Assembly (NCBI GenBank): GCA_019459325.1
Contig: JAIBFA010000033.1
Span: forward strand, 1-49,384
Direction: 5' to 3'
Origin: Thiobacillus sp.
GTDB lineage: Bacteria; Pseudomonadota; Gammaproteobacteria; Burkholderiales; Thiobacillaceae
Length of the DNA: 49,384 nucleotides
Of the stretch, positions 43,375 through 49,384 are shown in pieces. The notes below the pieces were generated by a model. It did no database searches. It was not told the DNA's origin and saw nothing but the letters and a program-made list of their open reading frames with translations. A program made the translations under genes and the position numbers. Within the stretch, counting starts at the first letter, position 1, and each line of letters starts with the position of its first letter.

Positions 43375-44611
43375 AACGCAGCGCCTCCGCCGGATTGATG
43401 CGCGACGCGCGCCAGCTCGGATAGAGCGTCGCGAGCAAGCTGATGAGCAGCGAAATCCCGGCGATGATGCCCACGTCATTCCACACCAGCTTGGACGGCA
43501 GTTCGTTGATGTAATAGACGTCCGCGGGGAACAGGTCCATGCCGGCCAGACGCTCGATGATGGGCACGACGGTTTCGAGATTGAGCGCCAGCAGCACGCC
43601 GCCCGCCACGCCAAGCAGGGTACCGAACACGCCAATGAAGGCCCCCTGCACGATGAAGATTTTCATGATCGAACCGGGCTGGGCGCCGAGGGTGCGCAGG
43701 ATGGCGATGTCGGACTGCTTATCGGTCACCGCCATCACCAGAGTGGAGACGATGTTGAATGCGGCGACGGCGACGATCAGCAGCAGGATCAGAAACATCA
43801 TGCGTTTTTCGATCGCCACGGCGCGGAAGAAATTGGCGTGGCTTTGCGTCCAGTCGGTGAGGTAATAGTGGCCGTTGAGGCTCTGCGACAGCTCGCGCGT
43901 GACGAAAGGCGCGCGAAACAGTTCGCCCAGCTTGAGCCGCACGCCCGACACATCCTCCCCCAGCCGCAGCAGCTTTTGCGCATCCTGCAGATGGATTAGC
44001 GCCAGGCCGGAATCGTATTCGAACATGCCGGCTTCAAAGATGCCGGTCACGGTGAACTGCTTGACCCGCGGCATCACGCCCGCCGGCGTGATGTTGCCCT
44101 GCGGCGTCAGCAGCACGACCTTGTCGCCTGGGTACACATCGAGCACACGGGCAAGCTCGCCGCCGAGGACGATGCCGAATTCGCCGGGTCTGAGGTCGGT
44201 CAGCTTGCCGGCCTTCATGAAATGGGAAAAATCGGCGACCTGGCTTTCCAGTTCCGGCAGCACCCCGCGAATGATCGCGCCGCGCACCATGTCACCGTTG
44301 GCAAGCATGCCCTGCGCGTTGACATAGGGCGCACCCGACATCACTTCCTTGTTCTGCTTCGCCTGCACCAGCACGCCACGCCAGTCGGCCAGACGATCCG
44401 CCGGTCCGCTGATTTCCAGGTGCGCCGCCACCCCGAGGATGCGCGTACGCAGCTCTTCCTGGAAGCCGTTCATCACACTCAGCACCACAATCAGCGCCAT
44501 CACGCCCAGCGCAATCCCCGCCATGGAGGCGATGGAGATGAAGGAGATGAAATGGTTGCGGCGCTTGGCGTGGGTGTAGCGCAGGCCGATCAGAAGTTCA
44601 AAGGGAAGCAA
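43367..44611 (-). CDS. lolC: Lipoprotein-releasing ABC transporter permease LolC/LolE
   Basis: 414 residues, FtsX/MacB-type permease. Start [37 protein letters not shown] is the classic LolC/E beginning; TM1 (~27-47), a large periplasmic domain, then TM2-4 ([61 protein letters not shown]) and the end [11 protein letters not shown]. Only one such subunit is seen, so it may act as a homodimer (LolF type) with LolD. First gene of the operon lolC-lolD-comEC-relA. Confidence 0.96.
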   Translation of the reverse strand: MLPFELLIGLRYTHAKRRNHFISFISIASMAGIALGVMALIVVLSVMNGFQEELRTRILGVAAHLEISGPADRLADWRGVLVQAKQNKEVMSGAPYVNAQGMLANGDMVRGAIIRGVLPELESQVADFSHFMKAGKLTDLRPGEFGIVLGGELARVLDVYPGDKVVLLTPQGNITPAGVMPRVKQFTVTGIFEAGMFEYDSGLALIHLQDAQKLLRLGEDVSGVRLKLGELFRAPFVTRELSQSLNGHYYLTDWTQSHANFFRAVAIEKRMMFLILLLIVAVAAFNIVSTLVMAVTDKQSDIAILRTLGAQPGSIMKIFIVQGAFIGVFGTLLGVAGGVLLALNLETVVPIIERLAGMDLFPADVYYINELPSKLVWNDVGIIAGISLLISLLATLYPSWRASRINPAEALRYE

Positions 44612-44657
44612 AACAGGACTCGCTGAAAGAATGATCCGAGTATGCCACAGCCGCCCT

Positions 44658-44759
44658 ATTCCAATTCCAAATCAAAAATGACGCGAAGCCAAGCCGCAGA
44701 CAGTGCTGCAGCACGGCAAGGCGAAGGCGACAAGGCAAGTTTTGATTTGGGATTGGAAT
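44658..44759. repeat. 102-bp palindromic element
   Basis: 20-bp terminal inverted repeats with one mismatch: ATTCCAATTCCAAATCAAAA (44658-44677) and its complement at 44740-44759. The ~62 bp between are GC-rich (AAGCCAAGCC, GCACGGCAAGGCGAAGG) with further local pairing. It fills the gap between the divergent ends of lolC upstream and yjbQ downstream and touches the yjbQ stop codon. Comparable imperfect palindromes repeat in other betaproteobacterial genomes as I recall. Confidence 0.7.
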
Positions 44760-45178
44760 CATTCGCCCAGCAGGTGCAGCACCACCCTGCGCACCTGCGC
44801 GGCACGCCGGTGCTCGAAGACGTAAATTCCCTGCCAGGTGCCGAGCAGCGGCTTGCCGTCGGCAACCGGGATCGCCAGATGGGTTTGCGTCAGTGCCGCG
44901 CGCACATGCGCCGGCATGTCGTCCGCACCTTCCAGCGTGTGCTCATAGAGCGGGTCGCCTTCCGGCACCAGTCGCGACAGGAAGCGCTCCAGATCGGTCT
45001 GCACCGTCGGGTCGTAGTTTTCCTGGATCAGCAGGCTCGCCGAAGTGTGACGGATATACAAGGTAAGCAGGCCTTTCCGGATACCGCAGGTTTGCACCCA
45101 GTCGCTCACCTGCGGGGTGAAGGCATACAGCCCTTTGCCACGGGTGGGAATGCTGATTTCATGAAAGGCTTGGCGCAT
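44759..45178 (-). CDS. yjbQ: UPF0047 protein YjbQ
   Basis: 139 residues, full length for this beta-barrel family. HEISIPTRGKGLYAFTPQV, GLLTLYIRHTSASLLIQENYDP and the His-rich segment (AHVRAALTQTHLAIPV, GTWQGIYVFEHR) match UPF0047. E. coli YjbQ shows weak thiamine-phosphate synthase activity, so the product name secondary thiamine-phosphate synthase is often used; its real role is uncertain. Convergent with nothing; the stop codon overlaps the palindromic element, divergent from the gene at 45220. Confidence 0.93.
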   Translation of the reverse strand: MRQAFHEISIPTRGKGLYAFTPQVSDWVQTCGIRKGLLTLYIRHTSASLLIQENYDPTVQTDLERFLSRLVPEGDPLYEHTLEGADDMPAHVRAALTQTHLAIPVADGKPLLGTWQGIYVFEHRRAAQVRRVVLHLLGE

Positions 45179-45219
45179 GGGCCGTTATTCTAGCGAATCC
45201 GCTTTGTTACACTCGTTGC

Positions 45220-46218
45220 ATGCTGTTTCTCGTCCCGTATCTGTTCCCCCCTGCGCGTCTGCTGGAAGCGGCCGCGCAGGATCTGCGCCTGCCCGCGCTG
45301 CAGACCCTGCTGGCGCGCGGCAGCCGCCAGACGTGCCCGGCCGAGGGCGTGGAAGCGGCCCTGTGCGAGGCGCTGGGCATTCCCCGCCAGCAGGATTGGC
45401 CGCTCGCCCCGATCACCCTCGAAGCGGATGGCGGCAAAGCCGGAGAGTCCTACTGGCTGCGCGCCGACCCGGTGCATTTGCGGGCGATGCGCGACCGCAT
45501 CGTGCTGGCGGGCAGTGATGCGCTTTCTCTATCACGTGAGGAAGCGGACGCGCTTGCCGACGCCGTCACTCGGCATTTTGGTGCCGACCTGAGCCCGCTC
45601 CCCTTGCACCCGCAGCGCTGGTACCTACGATTTCCCCAGGTGCCGCGCCTGACCACCACGCCGCTGTCGGTCGCAGTGGGGCGCGACATCGATCCGCTAC
45701 TGCCGCAAGGGCCCGACGCCATGCGGTTCCGGGCCGCGCTGAATGAACTGCAGATGCTGCTGCATGCGCATCCGGTGAACCAGGCGCGCGAAGCGCGCGG
45801 CGAGCTGCCGGTGAATTCGCTGTGGCTGTGGGGCGGCGGCTGCCTGCCCGCCGCCCGCGGCATCCCTCTGACGATTTATACCGGGGATGCCGAAGCGCAG
45901 GCATTGGGCGCCTTCTGCCGCGCGCGTGTTGATGCGTCACCCACGCATTTTGATGCGCAGATTCTCGAAACCGAAGGGGGCATGCTGCTGGATGGCCTCA
46001 CCCTCTCCGGACAGGTCGGCGACGCCTATGGCTGGCGCGAATCGCTGCGTGAACTGGAACAGGATTGGTTCGTTCCACTACGGGGCGCACTGCGCAGGAT
46101 CGGCCCGCGAGGCCTGCGCCTGCTGGATCCGATCAACGGCAAGGCCTTGCATCTGCACGCACACGATGCCTGGCGAGTGTGGCGACGCCCGCGCTGCCTG
46201 ATATCGATGCTGTCTTGA
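45220..46218 (+). CDS. COG4255-type protein, phosphoglycerate-mutase-like
   Basis: 332 residues. MLFLVPYLFPPARLLEAAAQ, WYLRFPQVPRLTTTPLSVAVGRDI, LPQGPDAMRFRAALNELQMLLHAHPVNQAREARGE and NSLWLWGGGCLP are the conserved stretches of a betaproteobacterial family annotated as COG4255 or RpfE-type regulatory protein. The C-terminal half (NSLWLWGGG) resembles a cofactor-independent phosphoglycerate-mutase core but the metal-binding Asp/His set is not evident. No signal peptide. Function unknown. Start ATG 45220 is divergent from yjbQ by 41 bp. Confidence 0.85.
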   Translation: MLFLVPYLFPPARLLEAAAQDLRLPALQTLLARGSRQTCPAEGVEAALCEALGIPRQQDWPLAPITLEADGGKAGESYWLRADPVHLRAMRDRIVLAGSDALSLSREEADALADAVTRHFGADLSPLPLHPQRWYLRFPQVPRLTTTPLSVAVGRDIDPLLPQGPDAMRFRAALNELQMLLHAHPVNQAREARGELPVNSLWLWGGGCLPAARGIPLTIYTGDAEAQALGAFCRARVDASPTHFDAQILETEGGMLLDGLTLSGQVGDAYGWRESLRELEQDWFVPLRGALRRIGPRGLRLLDPINGKALHLHAHDAWRVWRRPRCLISMLS

Positions 46219-46237
46219 GGCGATTGGCGAGGCAGGC

Positions 46238-47569
46238 TCAGACCGGTGTCGCCCACAGGTCGTGTTCGTCGGCTTCCTCGACGCGCACCTTGAGACGCGT
46301 TCCCGGCTGCAGATCGAACACGCCTTCGAGGTAGACCACGCCGTCTATTTCGGGCGCATCGGCATGGCTGCGTGCCAGCGTCCCCACCTCATCCTCCTCG
46401 TCGACAATCACCTCGATTTCACGGCCGATCTTGGCGTCGAGGCGGGCCGCCGAGATTTCCGCCTGCACCCCCATGAAGCGTTCCAGCCGCTCTTCCTTCA
46501 ACTCTTCGGGCACGGCATCGGGCAATGCGTTGGCCGCCGCACCTTCCACCGGCGAATACTTGAAACAACCGACGCGGTCGAGCTGTGCTTCCTTCAGGAA
46601 GGCCAGCAGCTCCTCGAACTCGGCATCCGTTTCGCCGGGAAAACCGACGATGAAGGTCGAGCGCAGCGTGAGATCCGGCACCGCGGCACGCCAGGACTGG
46701 ATGCGATCGAGCGTCTTCTCGACCGCGCCGGGGCGTTTCATCAGCTTGAGAATGCGCGGACTGGCGTGCTGAAACGGAATGTCGAGATAGGGCAGGATGA
46801 TGCCGTCGGCCATCAGCGGAATCACGTCGTCGACGCTCGGATACGGGTAGACATAGTGCAAGCGCACCCAGGCGCCGAGGCTGCCCAGCGCACCGGCCAG
46901 CTCGGTCATGCGGGTTTTCAGCGGGCGACCGTTCCAGAAGCCGGGACGGTATTTCACATCGACCCCGTAGGCGCTGGTGTCCTGCGACACCACCAGCAAT
47001 TCCTGCACGCCGGCGCCGACCAGCGCTTCCGCCTCGCGCATCACCTCGCCGATCGGGCGGCTCACCAGATCACCACGCATCGACGGAATGATGCAGAAGG
47101 TGCAACGGTGATTGCAGCCCTCGGAAATTTTCAGGTAGGCGTAATGGCGCGGCGTGAGCTTGATGCCGCCCGGCGGAATCAGGTCCTCGAACGGATCGTG
47201 CGGCTTCGGCAGCGCCGTGTGCACCGCCTCCATCACCTCGTCCAGCGCGTGCGGTCCGGACACCGCCAGCACCTTGGGATGCGCCTCGCGCACCACGTCG
47301 CCCTTGGCGCCGAGACAGCCGGTGACGATCACCTTGCCGTTTTCCGCCAGTGCCTCGCCTATGGCCTCGAGCGATTCCTGCACTGCGGCGTCGATGAAGC
47401 CACAGGTGTTGACCACCACCACGTCCGCGTTCTCGTAGCTGCCGACGATTCCGTAGCCTTCAGCACGTAGTTGCGTCAGGATGCGCTCGGAATCGACCGT
47501 CGCCTTCGGGCAGCCAAGCGAGACAAATCCGACGGTCGGCGTGCGGGCGGGGTGTGCTTTGGTTACCAT
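46238..47569 (-). CDS. rimO: Ribosomal protein S12 methylthiotransferase RimO
   Basis: 443 residues from ATG 47569 (AGGA nine bases upstream); a TTG at 47578 would add three. N-terminal MTTase domain Cys: [36 protein letters not shown] (second 4Fe-4S cluster). Radical SAM motif [18 protein letters not shown]. The C-terminal TRAM domain reads [13 protein letters not shown]...[11 protein letters not shown]. It methylthiolates Asp88 of S12 (beta position). It is convergent with the gene at 45220. Confidence 0.97.
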   Translation of the reverse strand: MVTKAHPARTPTVGFVSLGCPKATVDSERILTQLRAEGYGIVGSYENADVVVVNTCGFIDAAVQESLEAIGEALAENGKVIVTGCLGAKGDVVREAHPKVLAVSGPHALDEVMEAVHTALPKPHDPFEDLIPPGGIKLTPRHYAYLKISEGCNHRCTFCIIPSMRGDLVSRPIGEVMREAEALVGAGVQELLVVSQDTSAYGVDVKYRPGFWNGRPLKTRMTELAGALGSLGAWVRLHYVYPYPSVDDVIPLMADGIILPYLDIPFQHASPRILKLMKRPGAVEKTLDRIQSWRAAVPDLTLRSTFIVGFPGETDAEFEELLAFLKEAQLDRVGCFKYSPVEGAAANALPDAVPEELKEERLERFMGVQAEISAARLDAKIGREIEVIVDEEDEVGTLARSHADAPEIDGVVYLEGVFDLQPGTRLKVRVEEADEHDLWATPV

Positions 47570-47596
47570 GACGTTCAATCCTGATGGAGCCGTAAG

Positions 47597-47821
47597 ATGT
47601 ATATCGTAGCGATTGGCTGGGCCTATGTGATCCTGATGATGGCGATCACCGCCAGCAGTATCGGCAAGGCGCTGGCCATCCTGTTTTTTCTGGGAATCTT
47701 GCCGATTGCGCTGTTTGTTTATGTGGTCGACGGGCCACGGCGGCGGCGACGCTCAATGGCCGTGCCCGATGACATAACCGACCAGCGCGACACTACCGAT
47801 TCCCAGTCCGATCAACGCTAA
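47597..47821 (+). CDS. Small membrane protein of unknown function
   Basis: 74 residues with start [47 protein letters not shown], i.e. two hydrophobic segments followed by RRRRRS and an acidic tail ([17 protein letters not shown]). The pattern fits a small inner-membrane protein with positive-inside orientation. Similar short proteins are conserved in betaproteobacteria as far as I recall. Its last 69 bases overlap the 3' end of the ZIP gene on the other strand, and the start is 28 bp from the rimO start (divergent). Confidence 0.7.
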   Translation: MYIVAIGWAYVILMMAITASSIGKALAILFFLGILPIALFVYVVDGPRRRRRSMAVPDDITDQRDTTDSQSDQR

Positions 47822-48532
47822 CTGCTGCAGCGTGGAGGCGATTTCCGCACGTTTGTGCAGGCCGGGAAGCAGATCCGAGAGCGCCACATACAGCATGCTC
47901 GCAGCCGCCAGCCCCAGCAGTACCGGCGTCCAGCCCTCCAGCATCGATAACGCGAAATAGCCCAGCAACGCGCCAGCCATCGTTGCCACCCCGGTCAGCA
48001 GATTGATCAGGAGCGCTTTGGTGCGACTGTAGCCCGAGTGCAGCAGGATCAGAAAGTCGCCGATTTCCTGCGGGATTTCATGGGCAATGATGGCCAGTGC
48101 AGTGACAACCCCGAGGCGGAAATCGACCAGAAACGCGCCCGCGATGATGACGCCGTCGACAAAATTGTGAAACGTGTCTCCCACGGTGATCATCAGGGCG
48201 GAACGCCCATGGTCGTGGCTATGGTCATGACTGCCATGCGCCTCGCATATTTCATCGTGACAGTGTCGCCACAACACGAGCTTTTCAAGCAGAAAGAACA
48301 AGAGAATGCCGCCCAGCAACGCCTTCGCCACCGTCTCGATGTTGCCGTCTTTCATCATCACGGCTTCCGGCAATACTTCCAAAAGCGACGCACCCAGCAG
48401 CGCGCCGATGGCGTAACTCACCAGCACCGGTACCCAGTGCGGCCTCGCCGACAAGGCCACTACCGCAGCCAGCAACAAGCTCAGCAGGCTGCCCGCGGCA
48501 GTTGCGATCAAAATGATGGCAAGGGTAGACAT
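47753..48532 (-). CDS. ZIP-family metal transporter
   Basis: 259 residues from ATG 48532 (MSTLAIILIATAAGSLLSLLLA); upstream in-frame extension has no support. About eight membrane segments. Metal motifs: TM4 DTFHNFVDGVIIAGAF and TM5 IAHEIPQEIGDFLILLHSG, the ZIP HxxxE site, plus a His-rich cytoplasmic loop CHDEICEAHGSHDHSHDHG. ZIP proteins bring zinc, iron or other divalent metals into the cytoplasm; substrate cannot be told. The 3' 69 bp overlap the convergent small gene. Confidence 0.94.
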   Translation of the reverse strand: MSTLAIILIATAAGSLLSLLLAAVVALSARPHWVPVLVSYAIGALLGASLLEVLPEAVMMKDGNIETVAKALLGGILLFFLLEKLVLWRHCHDEICEAHGSHDHSHDHGRSALMITVGDTFHNFVDGVIIAGAFLVDFRLGVVTALAIIAHEIPQEIGDFLILLHSGYSRTKALLINLLTGVATMAGALLGYFALSMLEGWTPVLLGLAAASMLYVALSDLLPGLHKRAEIASTLQQLALIGLGIGSVALVGYVIGHGH

Positions 48533-48686
48533 GGGGAACCAGGAGCATCCAAAAAGAGGGGGGATTATACCGGGGGCAGGCCTGCAGGCCGAGCCTGTTG
48601 ACGCTGAATACGGAGAAGTAATCAATCCAGGAAAATCAGCCCGATTTTCCTGAGTGAATTGACCATGAGGCAAACAGATGTGGGAT

Positions 48687-48710
48687 CCCGCAGCCTGCTA
48701 AGGCTGCGGG
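48687..48710. terminator. Perfect 10-bp hairpin between ZIP and comEA genes
   Basis: CCCGCAGCCT, GCTA loop, AGGCTGCGGG. It lies 41 bp past the comEA stop in its direction of transcription and 155 bp upstream of the ZIP start. No T-tract on either strand, so terminator function is likely but not certain. Confidence 0.5.
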
Positions 48711-48750
48711 CTATATTAGCTAAACGCAGTTATTGATGCGCTTCGCACTA

Positions 48751-49023
48751 TTATTTTTTCAGTTTCTCTGGCCCAACCGACAACTCCTCTTTCAGTTTCT
48801 CAAGGCTAGCCTTGCCAAAGCCTTTTACGTTGTCCAGTTCATCCAAATGTTTAAAATTGCCATTGGCTTCCCGGTACGTGATGATTGCCTTGGCTTTTGC
48901 CGGCCCCACGCCTTTGACCATCTCAAGTTCTGACTGCGTGGCTGTATTGATATTCACAGCGGCAAAAGCCGGAAGCGCCATCAGTCCCGCCAATACCACC
49001 AACCCCTTATACAGCTTGTTCAT
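48751..49023 (-). CDS. comEA: ComEA helix-hairpin-helix DNA-uptake protein
   Basis: 90 residues from ATG 49023 behind AAGGAGGAAG. A signal peptide (MNKLYKGLVVLAGLMALPAFA) is followed by a single ComEA-type double HhH: VNINTATQSELEMVKGVGPAKAKAIITYREANG and FKHLDELDNVKGFGKASLEKLKEEL. It binds double-stranded DNA in the periplasm during natural transformation and passes it to ComEC. A short ComEA of this kind (helix-hairpin-helix only) is typical of Gram-negative bacteria. Encoded right beside an rRNA operon end, apart from comEC. Confidence 0.95.
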   Translation of the reverse strand: MNKLYKGLVVLAGLMALPAFAAVNINTATQSELEMVKGVGPAKAKAIITYREANGNFKHLDELDNVKGFGKASLEKLKEELSVGPEKLKK

Positions 49024-49250
49024 ACTTCCTCCTTGGTTGAAGATTACGAGTTGTGAGCAAAAATACTCACGTAGCCAACTTACCTTCACCCGGAGAAACC
49101 ATCTATACAACTAAAGTTGTAGATGAACATTAATCAATTGATTTAAATGAATAAATAATTTCAAGGCCATGCAAAAATCCAATATTCAAGACGCTTCTGC
49201 AGCCTTATGAGCGCCAATTATGCCGGTCAGCCAAAATTAAAAACCCAATA

Positions 49251-49280
49251 AAAAACCCCCTCTTTATGGGAGGGGGTTTT
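49251..49280 (-). terminator. rRNA operon terminator
   Basis: In the minus direction: AAAACCCCCTCCC, short loop, GAGGGGGTTTTTT. G/C-rich stem and a strong T-tract, 25 bp past the end of 5S rRNA. Confidence 0.9.
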
Positions 49281-49304
49281 GGGTACCCGGAGGTACGTAT
49301 AAGG

Positions 49305-49384
49305 AGTCTGACGATGACCTACTTTCACAGGCGGATGCCTACTATCATTGGCGCGGGAGCGTTTCACCGTCCTGTTCGGGATGG
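49305..49384 (-). rRNA. rrf: 5S rRNA, 3' portion (gene continues past the window)
   Basis: The minus strand reads CCATCCCGAACAGGACGGTG then AAACGCTCCCGCGCCAATGA, GAAAGTAGGTCATCGTCAGA, the conserved 5S middle and 3' end (domains III and the terminal stem strand). The 5' third of the gene is beyond base 49384. It marks the end of an rrn operon transcribed leftwards into the window. Confidence 0.93.

Noticed and set aside
49024..49250. AT-rich gap upstream of comEA checked for an insertion sequence or attachment site
   Set aside because: No terminal repeats or coding frame seen; only an rRNA terminator at its right end.
1..49384. CRISPR arrays, integrase genes, IS elements and riboswitches
   Set aside because: No regularly spaced repeats, transposase or recombinase frames, or recognisable riboswitch folds were seen in any region.

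Overview
The window looks like a high-GC betaproteobacterial chromosome, most likely an order Nitrosomonadales relative (Thiobacillus, Sulfuricella or Gallionella-like). This is inferred from gene content remembered from such genomes: the LolC-LolD-ComEC-RelA run, the RatA/RatB/SmpB neighbourhood, a PEP-CTERM protein and MnmH. No search was run. No insertion sequence, prophage, integrase or CRISPR array was seen.

Region 1 (1-13690) is the accessory part. A minus-strand cluster encodes a 1759-residue secreted beta-helix protein, followed by three secreted multicopper-oxidase-like proteins; the last runs off the window at base 1. Copper-binding motifs are divided between two of them. Upstream lie a PEP-CTERM surface protein, a protein with two receiver domains and no DNA-binding domain, a lytic transglycosylase, and a plus-strand sensor histidine kinase with a degraded ATP-binding domain. 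A 78-bp sequence block occurs upstream of both the giant gene and the PEP-CTERM gene at the same distance (96 bp) from the start codon, so the two units are probably co-regulated. This extracellular copper-protein module is the most novel part of the window.

Region 2 (13711-19813) holds tRNA-Val, gltX, tRNA-Thr and a 1318-residue PilZ/GGDEF/EAL c-di-GMP protein with a dead GGDEF motif. Region 3 (19814-25187) is a nine-gene arsenic operon led by arsR. It covers inorganic arsenic (two thioredoxin-type ArsC reductases, Acr3) and organic arsenic (ArsI lyase, ArsP permease), plus a thioredoxin-fold protein, a CMD-family protein and an atypical metallo-beta-lactamase-fold protein. Its promoter appears to give a leaderless mRNA. 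Region 4 (25347-26995) is an ECF sigma/anti-sigma operon with a small secreted-repeat protein.

Region 5 (27017-49384) is mostly housekeeping. It contains two flavoproteins; guaB, a SIMPL-domain protein and guaA; a lipoprotein and a DUF4124 protein; ratB/ratA divergent from smpB; a small Arg-rich protein with a palindromic operator-like site; mnmH; relA, comEC, lolD and lolC as one operon; a palindromic repeat; yjbQ; a COG4255-type protein; rimO; a ZIP transporter; comEA; and the 3' end of a 5S rRNA gene with its terminator, which marks the end of an rRNA operon entering from the right.
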